This document shows, one piece after another, positions 46,801-59,328 of a stretch of DNA of 64,000 nt; position 1 is the first letter of the stretch, and each line of letters starts with the position of its first letter. Below the pieces are notes generated by a model that saw only the letters and a list, made by a program, of their open reading frames with translations, searched no databases and was not told the origin of the DNA. Position numbers and translations under genes: made by a program. The stretch is from Acholoe squamosa (Eukaryota > Annelida > Polychaeta > Phyllodocida > Polynoidae). The stretch is from the NCBI GenBank assembly GCA_949317995.1, contig OX439048.1:68081375-68145374 (forward strand). Direction: 5' to 3'.

Positions 46801-47437
46801 TTACTAGATTACATGATGCGCCTATGTTGAAGATTATAACCCCAAATGGTATGGCATATGCAAAGAGCGTAGAATATCATGGAGCCTTCATATGGAATGC
46901 CTTACCTACTCAAAGGAGACTTGCTATTAATCTGAATCAATTCAAAAATGAATCCAAAAAATCATTAAAGTCTCTTATTCCGTATGGGAATGCATAGTAC
47001 ATTCTGAAAACTTATACAATAATATCAATCTTACTGTTAATCTCTCTTACTTACTTTAAAGAAGCCTCTAACGTGTGACATGGACTGCTGAATTATCTCT
47101 ATGACTCCATATAAGTATATTTTATTTTTACTTTATTAATATATGTGCCAAAGTTTTCGTACTATTTTTGGGAAGATAGGTAGGACCAGAATTATCAACC
47201 TAACACTGCTAAGTGGGGATGAGGTCCTCTTCCTTCTGCTTGACTTATGTTATAGATCGTATTACATGGTAATTTTGCGTATCTCTTCAAGTAAACATTG
47301 TATTTTTTCGTGTTAAAATATGATATTTCAATCATAATATTATCTGAGATGTCGATATATAACTTGATCTCTGTACTACTATAAACTATGCTCGATATAT
47401 ATTTAGTCAAATAAAGTAAATTCAAACCAAAAAAAAA
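43843..47437 (+). mobile_element. Non-LTR retrotransposon (LINE, Jockey/CR1-group), inserted in the satellite
   Basis: A 3.6-kb insertion with about 280 bp of 5' leader, one long ORF, a short 3' UTR with AATAAA at 47410-47415, and an A10 tail. Both borders carry ATTCAT (43837-43842 and 47438-47443). Removing the insert restores a normal 36-bp satellite unit (GTATTCATGCATCATG), so this is target-primed insertion with a 6-bp duplication. No separate ORF1 is present, so the copy is either 5' truncated or of a single-ORF type. Confidence 0.92.
44127..46997 (+). CDS. LINE endonuclease/reverse transcriptase, intact
   Basis: Uninterrupted 956-codon frame. An in-frame TAA directly precedes the ATG, fixing the start. 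Residues about 15-235 form an APE-type endonuclease: HLNARSI, FSETWF, NVYRPP, LGDFNFN and SDHLPI hold the expected catalytic Asn, Glu, Tyr, Asp and Ser-Asp-His. Residues about 490-770 form the reverse transcriptase: NYRPISLLP, FIDLRKTFDTVDH, GVPQGSILGPLLF and YADD. A cysteine/histidine-containing tail with the ILPYMEY/WNALP region typical of Jockey/CR1-group elements follows. The enzyme nicks target DNA and copies the element RNA from the 3' OH. With all catalytic motifs and no stops it may be recently active. The Lys-Thr in DLRKTFD, where Ser-Lys-Ala is usual, is a small oddity. Confidence 0.93.
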   Translation: MYYTNIKKVEDSKGLRILHLNARSIKANYASICAEIYPSNLEIFMFSETWFKCEDDESNFQFYGYTRYRLDRQILDNKGKIKTGGGVCIYIKHGIKHDIQKYEYLNKSDGTIEIQCICILKDHMKPILLLNVYRPPDGDKNLFVNVLSDILSNLENTNTFEIIALGDFNFNINEDTDIVNNLLNRMKHFGLNQEIKNATRKRATLDLLFTNLRPNLIVSGVCNNYISDHLPIFLIRKKMKIPQEQVYITGRSYSKLSDEILLSEFDKVNWDNFNNTTDVNTAWSLLESAIRDILDRFCPVHKFLVHRYRDPWMSQNVYEIIREKNRKLWKARHSNKEEDWESSRVFRNNANKVIDKARKNFFKEQLENHKNDHKKFWRVINNLIPGHPHSVKEISLLDHENNNTPIDREEVPDFINQYFANIGPTLARDLYLPWKPYDEHVVNEMDPIVTNLQEVRKLVHDININKSSAISDISTNVLKKIFTHAPDKLVKIFNLSFSSNTVPDNWKLSKVTPIPKAGNDKLVNNYRPISLLPLPCKLIEKIAHNRVYGFLAKEKILTPHQGGFRSGHSTIDTLAKFTDDIKRNLNVGNSTIAAFIDLRKTFDTVDHSVLLIKLNHYGIRSDNYHWFENYLTNRHQITIANGITSGKKPVTCGVPQGSILGPLLFLIYVNDVINCVKNCNIKLYADDTVVYSAHHSYMSAKSDLQNDLEMYETWCIQNKLSINVAKTKIMIFSSSTKKLNTLKADIHLGDQLLQVVPSYKYLGVTLDPLLYYNLHLSNQVKIIAYKTYKLCQLRRYLDVNLAIRIYKSTILPYMEYADICFATTFDKYLDPLQYAQNRCIKICLGVPHLTNTNYIHNVTKINKIGDRRHIHLLNYMYNRAQDDNYKDDRRIVTRLHDAPMLKIITPNGMAYAKSVEYHGAFIWNALPTQRRLAINLNQFKNESKKSLKSLIPYGNA

Positions 47438-50400
47438 ATTCATGCATCATGACACCAGAGATATCAGAGCTGTATTCATGCATCATGACACCAAAGACAT
47501 CAGAGCTGTATTCATGCATCATGACACCAAAGACATCAAAGCTGCATTGGTGCATCATGACACCAAAGACATCAGTGCTGTATTGGTGCATCATGACACC
47601 AAAGACATCAGAGCTGTATTGGTGCATCATGACACCAAAGACATCAGAGCTGTATTGGTGCATCATGACACCAAAGACATCAGAGCTGCATTGGTGCATC
47701 ATGACACCAAAGACATCAGTGCTGCATTGGTGCATCATGACACCAAAGACAACAGTGCTGCATTGGTGCATCATGACACCAAAGACATCAGTGCTGCATT
47801 GGTGCATCATGACACCAAAGACAACAGTGCTGCATTGGTGCATCATGACACCAAAGACAACAGTGCTGCATTGGTGCATCATGACACCAAAGACAACAGT
47901 GCTGCATTGGTGCATCATGACACCAAAGACAACAGTGCTGCATTGGTGCATCATGACACCAAAGACATCAGAGCTGCATTGGTGCATCATGACACCAAAG
48001 ACAACAGTGCTGCATTGGTGCATCATGACACCAAAGACAACAGTGCTGCATTGGTGCATCATGACACCAAAGACAACAGTGCTGCATTGGTGCATCATGA
48101 CACCAAAGACATCAGAGCTGCATTGGTGCATCATGACACCAAAGACAACAGTGCTGCATTGGTGCATCATGACACCAAAGACAACAGTGCTGCATTGGTG
48201 CATCATGACACCAAAGACATCAGAGCTGCATTCATGCATCATGACACCAAAGACATCAGAGCTGCATTGGTGCATCATGACACCAAAGACATCAGAGCTG
48301 CATTGGTGCATCATGACACCAAAGACATCAGAGCTGCATTGGTGCATCATGACACCAAAGACAACAGTGCTGCATTGGTGCATCATGACACCAAAGACAT
48401 CAGAGCTGCATTCATGCATCATGACACCAAAGACATCAGAGCTGTATTGGTGCATCATGACACCAGAGACATCAGAGCTGTATTCATGCATCATGACACC
48501 AGAGACATCACAGCTGCATTGGTGCATCATGACACCAAAGACATCAGTGCTGCATTGGTGCATCATGACACCAAAGACATCAGAGCTGTATTCATGCATC
48601 ATGACACCAAAGACATCAGAGCTGTATTGGTGCATCATGACACCAAAGACATCAGAGCTGTATTCATGCATCATGACACCAAAGACATCACAGCTGCATT
48701 GGTGCATCATGACACCAGAGACATCAGAGCTGTATTCATGCATCATGACACCAAAGACATCAGAGCTGTATTCATGCATCATGACACCAGAGACATCACA
48801 GCTGCATTGGTGCATCATGACACCAAAGACATCAGAGCTGCATTGGTGCATCATGACACCAAAGACATCAGAGCTGCATTGGTGCATCATGACACCAAAG
48901 ACATCAGAGCTGCATTGGTGCATCATGACACCAAAGACATCAGAGCTGTATTCATGCATCATGACACCAAAGACATCAGAGCTGCATTGGTGCATCATGA
49001 CACCAAAGACATCAGAGCTGCATTGGTGCATCATGACACCAAAGACATCAGAGCTGCATTGGTGCATCATGACACCAAAGACATCAGAGCTGTATTCATG
49101 CATCATGACACCAGAGACATCACAGCTGCATTGGTGCATCATGACACCAAAGACATCAGAGCTGCATTGGTGCATCATGACACCAAAGACATCAGAGCTG
49201 CATTGGTGCATCATGACACCAAAGACATCAGAGCTGCATTGGTGCATCATGACACCAAAGACATCAGAGCTGTATTCATGCATCATGACACCAAAGACAT
49301 CAGTGCTGCATTGGTGCATCATGACACCAAAGACATCAGAGCTGTATTCATGCATCATGACACCAAAGACATCAGAGCTGCATTGGTGCATCATGACACC
49401 AAAGACATCAGAGCTGCATTGGTGCATCATGACACCAAAGACATCAGAGCTGTATTCATGCATCATGACACCAAAGACGTCAGTGCTACATTCATGCATC
49501 ATGACACCAAAGACATCAGAGCTGCATTGGTGCATCATGACACCAAAGACATCAGAGCTGTATTCATGCATCATGACACCAAAGACGTCAGTGCTACATT
49601 CATGCATCATGACACCAAAGACATCAGAGCTGTATTCATGCATCATGACACCAAAGACATCAGAGCTGTATTCCTGCATCATGACACCAAAGACATCAGA
49701 GCTGCATTGGTGCATCATGACACCAAAGACATCAGTGCTGCATTGGTGCATCATGACACCAAAGACATCAGTGCTGCATTGGTGCATCATGACACCAAAG
49801 ACATCAGTGCTGCATTGGTGCATCATGACACCAAAGACATCAGAGCTGTATTGGTGCATCATGACACCAAAGACATCAGAGCTGCATTGGTGCATCATGA
49901 CACCAAAGACATCAGAGCTGCATTGGTGCATCATGACACCAAAGACATCAGTGCTGTATTGGTGCATCATGACACCAAAGACATCAGTGCTGCATTGGTG
50001 CATCATGACACCAAAGACATCAGTGCTGCATTGGTGCATCATGACACCAAAGATATCAGTGCTGTATTGGTGCATCATGACACCAAAGACATCAGAGTTG
50101 TATTCATGCATCATGACACCAAAGACATCAGAGCTGTATTCATGCATCATGACACCAAAGACATCAGTGCTGCATTGGTGCATCATGACACCAAAGACAT
50201 CAGTTCTGCATTGGTGCATCATGACACCAAAGACATCAGAGCTGTATTGGTGCATCATGACACCAAAGACATCAGAGCTGCATTGGTGCATCATGACACC
50301 AAAGACATCAGTTCTGCATTGGTGCATCATGACACCAAAGACATCAGAGCTGCATTGGTGCATCATGACACCAAAGACATCAGTTCTGCATTGGTGCATC

Positions 50401-52115
50401 ATGACACCAAAGACATCAGAGCTGTATTGGTGCATCATGACACCAAAGACATCAAAGCTGCATTGGTGCATCATGACACCAAAGACATCAGTGCTGTATT
50501 GGTGCATCATGACACCAAAGACATCAGAGTTGTATTCATGCATCATGACACCAAAGACATCAGTGCTGCATTGGTGCATCATGACACCAAAGACATCAGA
50601 GCTGCATTGGTGCATCATGACACCAAAGACATCAGTTCTGCATTGGTGCATCATGACACCAAAGACATCAGTGCAGTATTGGTGCATCATGACACCAAAG
50701 ACATCAGTTCTGCATTGGTGCATCATGACACCAAAGACATCAGTGCTGCATTGGTGCATCATGACACCAAAGACATCAGAGCTGCATTGGTGCATCATGA
50801 CACCAAAGACATCAGAGCTGCATTGGTGCATCATGACACCAAAGACATCAGTGCTGCATTGGTGCATCATGACACCAAAGATATCAGTGCTGTATTGGTG
50901 CATCATGACACCAAAGACATCAGAGCTGTATTCCTGCATCATGACACCAAAGACATCAGTGCTGCATTGGTGCATCATGACACCAAAGACATCAGAGCTG
51001 TATTCCTGCATCATGACACCAGAGACATCAGAGCTGCATTGGTGCATCATGACACCAAAGACATCAGAGCTGCATTGGTGCATCATGACACCAAAGACAT
51101 CAGTGCTGTATTCATGCATCATGACACCAAAGACATCAGTGCTGCATTGGTGCATCATGACACCAAAGACATCAGTTCTGCATTGGTGCATCATGACACC
51201 AAAGACATCAGTGCTGCATTGGTGCATCATGACACCAAAGACATCAGAGCTGTATTCATGCATCATGACACCAGAGACATCAGTGCTGCATTGGTGCATC
51301 ATGACACCAAAGACATCAGAGCTGCATTGGTGCATCATGACACCAAAGACATCAGTGCTGCATTGGTGCATCATGACACCAAAGACATCAGTGCTGTATT
51401 GGTGCATCATGACACCAAAGACATCAGAGCTGTATTCCTGCATCATGACACCAAAGACATCAGTGCTGCATTGGTGCATCATGACACCAAAGACATCAGT
51501 GCTGTATTGGTGCATCATGACACCAAAGACATCAGAGCTGTATTCCTGCATCATGACACCAGAGACATCAGAGCTGCATTGGTGCATCATGACACCAAAG
51601 ACATCAGAGCTGCATTGGTGCATCATGACACCAAAGACATCAGTGCTGTATTCATGCATCATGACACCAAAGACATCAGTGCTGCATTGGTGCATCATGA
51701 CACCAAAGACATCAGTGCTGCATTGGTGCATCATGACACCAAAGACATCAGTTCTGCATTGGTGCATCATGACACCAGAGACATCAGTTCTGCATTGGTG
51801 CATCATGACACCAAAGACATCAGTGCTGCATTGGTGCATCATGACACCAGAGACATCAGTTCTGCATTGGTGCATCATGACACCAGAGACATCAGTGCTG
51901 CATTGGTGCATCATGACACCAAAGACATCAGAGCTGTATTGGTGCATCATGACACCAAAGACATCAGTGCTGCATTGGTGCATCATGACACCAAAGACAT
52001 CAGAGCTGCATTGGTGCATCATGACACCAAAGACATCAGTTCTGCATTGGTGCATCATGACACCAAAGACATCAGTGCTGCATTGGTGCATCATGACACC
52101 AAAGACAGTGTTCTG
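47438..52115. repeat. 36-bp satellite array, right part (~130 units)
   Basis: Continuation of the array at 42285-43842. Unit variants are clustered: CAACAG units at 47750-48370, CAGTTCTG units at 50190-52050, and a CATCAGAG/CACAG mix at 48400-49300. A block around 50991-51110 recurs at 51531-51650, a 540-bp (15-unit) higher-order step. The length of 36 and the lack of stop codons leave two plus frames and one minus frame open for more than 1550 codons; these are not genes. Confidence 0.96.
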
Positions 52116-53968
52116 ATATACTGTAACACCTCATAGAATCTACAAAAGTCAAGGTGTCCCTTATAGATTAGGATTGTATGTTATAGGTCTTATAGAGCAG
52201 TACTAAGATTTGGTGTAGCTAGCAAGCCAGCCAAGTCTAGTGGGTATGACTTGGCTGGTAACAGGTCCCACTCAATCCAGGGGGGTCGAAAAACAAGTCA
52301 GTGTTTCAGGCAGTATGGGGAACTGGGAGGTTTAAGTAATGTCCTAGTTCAAGTATAGACACTTTACTTTGTAAATTCACTTACATTGTTGCCTGTCAGT
52401 CAAATGAAACTCTGCTACATATCCATTTGCAAAATACTCCCTGGTCACAACCTATCCTCTGTCACTTTGTTGTGGTGTCGCTCTGTGAAGCTGAGATCCA
52501 ACTAGCCTTACCCCCCTCCCCTACAAGGGGAGGTAGTATTGCCTTAGACTGGCCTAGTACTGCCTTCACACTTCACTGATTGTGAGATGGGGTGGTTAGC
52601 ATTGGGCAAACAATTTCAACCCCAATACATAAAGGTCACTACTAGTGTGAATGAGGTGTCTCCATCTGCCCAAAGTGTTCAGAAATGCAAACAAATATGC
52701 ACCACAGCACATCACACAGTCCAAAGATGGCCATTTTGGATCAAGGATTTTGATAACTGGGACACCTTTGAGGCTACAACAATTATACAGTTAAACTTGC
52801 ATATGAAACTATGAGAGGTACAGACAACCATAATAAGGCATTACTTAACATATCAACCCACCTTAGTGGTCAAACTCAGTGACTTTCCAAGCCCCCGCTG
52901 ATAGTATGGGACACTGTTATCGACTGTACCATACACACTAGTTATAGCGAGGGTTGCCGTCGACTACAGTGCCACTCACGGTCGGGGGTTTGGCCTCGTT
53001 TTGATTGTCTATGATGTCAGATCAGATACTAATTGTTAATGTCCCTTGCCCCATGGGGCACCTTACATATGGGGCCTTACAACCCTTGACTATAATAAGG
53101 AATTGTAACCTTTTTCAGACCTCAGGTGTGGCTCATAGCATTCTGACAAAGTCAGGGTGCAGCTTATGCACAGAAACAACCTATACAAGAAGTTTTACTG
53201 TATGAGAAGTATCGAAGACAGCAAGCACAGAAGCAATTCTTCTCCCAATAGGGTTGTCACGCAGTTCTACTAAGCGATCTATTTGTGGACAAGGTACCAT
53301 AAGCCCCCCCCCCCACACACACACATACACTCATGGGGATCATGTAGTTTTAGGAGTAAGCAGTCCTGTAATGGGACACTTTCTATTTTTTACTTAAATC
53401 ATTTAAACATTTTACCTCATTTTTTAAGTCAGTGCCATATCTCGAAATGGAACATAGATGCTTGTATTGACCCTGTATTGATCACACAAAATATAGGCCA
53501 TAATTAGCCGTGTGCTTCATTACTGGTAGTAGGCACAAGAGAGTACAGAAATGGGCAGTGTCCGAGTTTTGGTCTTTTAACACTACACAGCTGAGACTGC
53601 AGGCTCACTGGTAGGGATCACATAGCCTGCATAGAAGGTAGATTCAGCATAAATCAGACACTTGATTTACCAACAGCCCCCTATCTATCCTATATCTGCA
53701 GCCATGAATGATGCAGTGAGAATCTAGTACATTCTAATGTACCATAACGTAATTCTATGTACCGTAAATCATAATTCATCTTTTAACAATAGGAATGTAC
53801 TTTAAATGCAAACAAATACATCATATTACATATTGTTAAACATTTAGATGCCCTTATAATATTACAAGTGTATATTCAAGGATATTTCTAGTCATTCCAA
53901 CTATTCTTCTACTGACCTTTCAACTAACTATTATAACACTGTTTCCTATACCAAAAATTACCATGGCT
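52116..53968. other. Intergenic, nothing recognised
   Basis: Unique-looking sequence. A C-run and CACACACA patch lies at 53308-53330. No gene can be supported. Confidence 0.4.
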
Positions 53969-54869
53969 GGGGGTCGTTACACAATCACAGAAAGTGACGC
54001 TGTTAAGCAGATTATCACAAAATCCGTTACACAATACAATTGACGCTGTTACTTCTCCTCCATTTTGTGACGCTGTTCAACAGCGACAAAAAAACTGTTA
54101 CACAATGAAAAAAGGTGACGCTGTTCATCCCAAGTGACGCTGTTTAGATCCAGTTACAACAGAGGTACTGTATCTAAAATGTTATCAATATTCTATGAGG
54201 ATCTAGGACCGATAAAGCCATTGAATGACAAAATGAGGTCATGAAATTAAGTGCCGGTATTGAAAACGCCAGAAAGGTGAAATTAATAGGGTTTTATTTA
54301 TTTTTTAATCTTTTTCCAATTTACAATTTTTTCTATCATTTTTCATTACACTTTCCACAAGTGACATGTATATAAGAAAAATATGAAATGCTAAAAAATG
54401 TACATTTTTCATCATTTTGTAACATGTCTTAAAAAAGTGACACTGTTGGGGAAAACTGACGCTGTTATGCTTGAGTGCCATCTAGTGGAAACTGTGGTAA
54501 CTACATGCCGATTCGGAACTTCTACCACCGAATTTGGATGTAAATAAGCAGAATATCAGTAAAGTCTTAGTAGAAATGGATGGATAACATATTAAATAAT
54601 ATATTTGAAGCTTTACAGCATGTAAATCGGACTATAAATAGGTTTTTAGACAGATTTTCTCGTCACTTTATGAAACCCGAAGTGACACTGTTACCTAACT
54701 AGGTCAATTTACACTGGTACCCTGTGTAACAGCGTCACTTCAACAGCGACTGACGCTGTTTAGATCCATAATGGATTGTGTAACAGGGGGGTCATACAGG
54801 TCGCTATCTATGATGCTGTTACTGTGTCAAACACTGGGATTAAGCATGCCTGATTGTGTAATGACCCCC
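53969..54869. mobile_element. 901-bp TIR element packed with GACGCTGTT motifs
   Basis: Left GGGGGTCGTTACACAATCA and right TGATTGTGTAATGACCCCC are inverted repeats with one mismatch. GTGACGCTGTT or its complement or one-base variants occur about 11-13 times inside, mostly within 250 bp of the left end and 200 bp of the right end. There is no transposase frame. The target duplication is unclear. The motif array resembles subterminal transposase-binding sites. Confidence 0.75.
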
Positions 54870-56035
54870 TGGAGTACCCAAAAATCGTAATTTTGCCACC
54901 TAAAATCTTTACCTGTTGACATTATATATATGAAAGCATTAGTCTGCCACCCAATAGAATAATATCAGACCAATATGACATTGTGACCAATGCACAGTGC
55001 AGACACTGTTACAATATACCTGAATCTACCCTTCTGCCTGATGTACCACCCCAGACCAGCAGTGTTTGATCCCCAATAAGGCAGGGTAATTATAACCACC
55101 CACCCAGAAATAGAACTCCACACTAACCTTATTAAACTGCAGCCAACTGGTGTATTGCTGTAGTAACCTCAGGGGTAGGGCTATGTCTGCATCCATGACC
55201 TAACCCTAAAGGTCGCTATAAACAGCGTGTGCCTTATAACATATTATATATTATATGCAAGGTGTAGCTTATATGCTCCATGCACCTTATACATGTGTAC
55301 ATGTGGTCCTACAGTAGGTTACCTTAGATCCTTGCATATAAGACGTGTCTTATACACCAGGATTATGTCATCTGTGTCCAGTCTGTCCTATAGGTTTCTC
55401 CCCAACTCAGGGTGCGTCCTATAGGCGAGGATTTTCCGCTATAGAACAGTACTAAAATCACCAAAGATTTCACCCTACGTGTGTCCTATAAACTGTAGCT
55501 TAACTCAGGGTGCCTGTAGCCAGGGTGCACCTTATACCTGAGGTGCACCTTGTATGTGGTGGACTACATTAAACTACTATGACTTACCTCAGTTTAACCC
55601 ACAATTAAACTGTTCACAGTGAAGCCTGGGGCTTGTATGGTGGGTGTATTGGTAGTCGACTATAAATGTACAGGGAACTGTGTCAATAGGCCATGGCTAC
55701 ATGTATAATTTCTTTTCTTTTTGACCTGTATTCAGCTGTTAGTTCTGTGTCAGTAGTTCCAACCAGTGATAGCTGATACAGTATGTATGTCAAGTTCTCT
55801 GATGATGATAACACATACTGTAAGGCCTCACATAATGATAAGGCATGTCTTTTATTCATGTAAGTGATTTTCTTTGACTGTATAAGATTGGTTTATATAC
55901 TATTAATAAATGCTCTGGGCTTATCGCTCTAGGAATAACATGCAATTACATATACAAAGAGACTACAGTGGCCCAGGAAGATCAAAATGTAATTCGAAAA
56001 CATAAATCAACCTTCAAAAATGAAATGTAAAATGA
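54870..56035. other. Intergenic with CpG-decayed repeat
   Basis: 55215-55560 holds repeated GTGCCTTATA, CTTATACATG and TGCACCTTATACCTGAG strings that look like decayed copies of the 946-bp element's CTTATACGCGGG repeats. The rest is unremarkable. Confidence 0.4.
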
Positions 56036-56039
56036 ACTT

Positions 56040-56545
56040 TCGAAAAGTTCCTCTGTGATAATCAGATTTTGACCAAGTTGCAAAGTCCACAAAAAGGGCC
56101 AAATTTTGCCGAAGTGGTAACAAAAGTCAAATACTACCAAAAAGGGTATAGGGATAGGAAAGGGGATAGGAGGGGGGAGACTAAGATTTTGAAAAATGGT
56201 TCTGCAAATTCCCTAGAAAAGGTTAAGATTTTTGCAAAATTGTTTATTTTGGAGGACAGAAAGTTGAGAAGTGAACAATAAATAGGGTGACGAAAAATTA
56301 AATGTCACAAAAGGGTCAGATTTTCAAAAAGTGTACAATTCAATGACAGAGAGCCAAATGTCGCAAAAATGGGTCAGATTCAAAAAGTCTACAATTGCAT
56401 GGTTGAGAAAGTTTAATCTTACTTAAAACATCAGATTTTCAAAAAGTGTACATTTCAATTACGAAAAGGCTCAGATTTCTAAAAGGTGTACAATTCAATG
56501 ACAGAAGCTCAAATTTCAGAAGGTGTTTATGGATAGCACATCTTA
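56040..56545. repeat. Degenerate ~65-bp tandem repeat
   Basis: Six or more poor copies of TCAGATTTTCAAAAAGTGTA, with CAATTCAATGACAGA between them. Non-coding. Confidence 0.6.
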
Positions 56546-56679
56546 AGCTGACCGCAAATCTTTCAATATGAATTTTGAAACAATGGTGGTTGACCTAACT
56601 CATTCTAAAGGTTGGTAATCAGGAGTGCACCTTGTCCGCTGGTGCATCAAACCCACCCCCCAGGACAGTATCAACCTTG

Positions 56680-57052
56680 TAGGGCCATCATGATGCATTG
56701 AGCCTTTAAGGGCTTCAAATGCATTGATGCATCATGCCCATATTGGTCATCATGATGCACCAATGAAGTGCCAGCTAGACTGCTCGCCAGCATTTCATTG
56801 GAGCATCATGCCGACCCCACATAAACTCCCGGAAGGTCGTCATGATGCTCCAATAAAGTGCTGGCAAGCGGTTTAGCCATCACTTCATTGGAGCATCATG
56901 CCGACCATTCGGGACTATATGTATCAACCCTGTAGGGTTGGCATGATGCTCCAATAAAGTGCTGGCAAGCAGCCTAGCCAGCACCTAATTGGTGCATCAT
57001 GCCGACCAACAGGCATGATGCACTCCTACATCAGCGTCTTTTTAAGGGTTAA
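56680..57052. mobile_element. Compound hairpin elements (three adjacent inverted pairs)
   Basis: Three consecutive inverted pairs of the hairpin family: CATGATGCACCAATGAAGTG with its complement (56750-56810), CATGATGCTCCAATAAAGTG with CACTTCATTGGAGCATCATG (56841-56900), and a third pair (56940-57005). It ends CTACATCAGCG and TTTTTAAGGGTTAA, the family's right end. Confidence 0.75.
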
Positions 57053-57055
57053 TGC

Positions 57056-57680
57056 CGTCAATGCCCCCGGGGCCTTCCTACACGTTTATATAAATTATTA
57101 GGCCTATGGTACTACAGATGAGTATGGCATGCCCTGGAGGCACCTCACACATCACCGATGCCCTTGGGGCATCAATCACCTTAAACTTATAGGACTGTCA
57201 GCATATGCCCCGGGGACATCACCCATACCATACATGCCCCTGGGGCATATTTATGCCTTCTTTTGAGTAGGCCTACTACTTGACTATGCTGGTGCATGCC
57301 CTCAGGGCATGTAATTCATTTCTAACAGACCATGGCATTATCAACATATAATCCTGGGGGCCTAATCTGTTTCCCCCAATACAGATTAAAATCGGCTATA
57401 TTCCCTGAGGGCATGCTGTAGTGATGTCCCAAGGGCATGCCTTTGTTTAAAGCCGTCTGTTTATGCCCTGGGGGCTATAGAATTTGTTATAAGCACGGAA
57501 GGAAGAAATATGCCCTGGGGGCATAGATGACACTGGTGTTACCGGTACCCTACATGTGTATGTTTTTCGTCATCCCAGGACTTGTAGATCACAGAAATAT
57601 GTCCTTAGGGCCAATACACGATGCCCGGCCTAAGGGCATTCACTAGATTGGTCAATGGTTGATTTGTAGAAGGCCAGCAA
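57056..57680. repeat. Palindrome-studded tract, left part
   Basis: Short palindromes of the form ATGCCC-N-GGGCAT (for example ATGCCCCTGGGGCATA, CATGCCCTCAGGGCATG) occur about every 30-70 bp. The last 260 bp before the element at 57681 are a diverged copy of about 62890-63165. Confidence 0.8.
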
Positions 57681-58060
57681 CAGGGGCGGATCCAGGATTT
57701 TGAAAAGGGGGGGGGTCCAACCCTGGTTTATAGGGGTAATGCTGCAAGCGCAGGTCCACGATGTCGCAAGTGCAATGGCGCGACATCGCAAGCGCAGCGC
57801 CGCAAGATATCTAGGGGGGTTTGGGGGCATGCCCCCCCAAGAAAATTTTGAAATCTAGACATCAAACAGTGCATTGTGATGCATTTCTAGATCCCAATCC
57901 AGTAAAGCATTTTGGTGTACCATCAGTAGTAAACCCATGATTATGAGAACAGAGAATGGAAATCTTATTGAATTTTGATTGCACAATGGTCAAGAATAGT
58001 ATAGGTTCCCTAGGATATGTTACTCCATAGAGTCCTATAGTGCAAGCCACCCCCCTCTAC

Positions 58061-59012
58061 CCCCCCTTCAAAGTAGGCTCCCTTTTGTGTTTAGTATTGA
58101 GTCCTATGTAGGATAAGGGGGTTTATAGAGATGTCAGGAATCTTTATCAGAGTGATATCAAATGGAAACAAGGGGCCACCTATACCAGAAAATCCTGCTG
58201 AATCCAAAATTTGTGGTTTTGATTCTCAAAATTTGGCCAAAGGTACCTAAAAATGAGGTTTGATGATGAGAATATTTTAAAAATGTACAAAAGTTATATT
58301 GAAAATGATTGGAACTTTTTATAGATGCAACATGCTAATCAAAGTCAGTACCTCAATCTACATATCCCAATGTTTGCCTATCCGAACCTGACAAGTACTC
58401 TGCTTGCGTATGGCTCTACCTCTCCCACATACTGCCTATCCCTTAGTCTGCCTATCACTCATACTATCTATCCCTTGAAACAGCTAGAGTTTAATTAGGT
58501 TTTCCCTCACATGGCTTAAAGGATTAAAGTTTACCCCTCACCTTTGTACCTAATTTTCTCTGTACATTCTTACCATTAGTCTACCTATCCTCAATCTGCC
58601 TATCATTCACTTTACCTATCCCTCATGGTGACTATCCCCCCAAATCTGCACATCCCTCATATTTGACTGGCACATCTGTGATATTACCTAGCACCAATGT
58701 ATCTTTTGAATATGCTCACCTTACAAGGTACCCTCTGTACCTATCTCTTAAACTGTTTATTACCTATCCTCCTTGCTACCCATCCTCTTTAATACCTATC
58801 CCTCAAGCTCACTTTATAGCTTTCCTGCCTATCACAGCTTGATCAGCTGGGATAGCTCACATCCAACCTTTGTTATGATCTCTTAGTCAACCTATCCCCT
58901 AAAGAACAAATCCAACAGTCTACCTCAAGCATACATCTACTGATCACTCATGCTATATATCCTTGAGGTTACATATCCTTCAGGCTGCCTATCCTTCATG
59001 GTATATAGCCCT
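58061..59012. repeat. Foldback left arm (952 bp)
   Basis: Inverted copy of 59329-60282. Rich in CTACCTATCC and CTGCCTATC(C/A)CTCA motifs at about 20-40-bp spacing. Confidence 0.88.
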
Positions 59013-59328
59013 CTGCCTACCTAACCAGCTATCTATGTATCTCTCACCTTGTATGCTATTCTTTCTACCTTTATAGTAGCTCTTATAGTCTATGCCTTGT
59101 GAAATATACCTATCGCTCATTGTACCTATCCTCAAGTCTGCATATCACTCATGTTTACCTTACATATCCCTCAGGCCATTGAATTATCATGCTTTTCTAA
59201 AATGCCTCACCATGGCTATCATTAGACTAGCTAACTTCCTATCCTACATGTATGTTGTTTATTCCCCTCTTCCTATCCTTCATGCTGCATATCGTTCATG
59301 CTATCCCACTTGAAAAGTTAAAAAACTG
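59013..59328. other. Foldback loop (316 bp)
   Basis: Unpaired centre between the two arms, still with CCTATC-type motifs. The motif family thus covers the loop as well. Confidence 0.8.

Noticed and set aside
42285..52115. CRISPR array
   Set aside because: Units are contiguous tandem copies without unique spacers, the genome is eukaryotic, and no cas genes are present.
47403..52136. Open frames of more than 1550 codons on both strands
   Set aside because: They exist only because the 36-bp unit is a multiple of 3 and lacks stops. Both strands are open at once, the peptide is a pure unit repeat, and the left part of the array already contains a 2-bp frame change.
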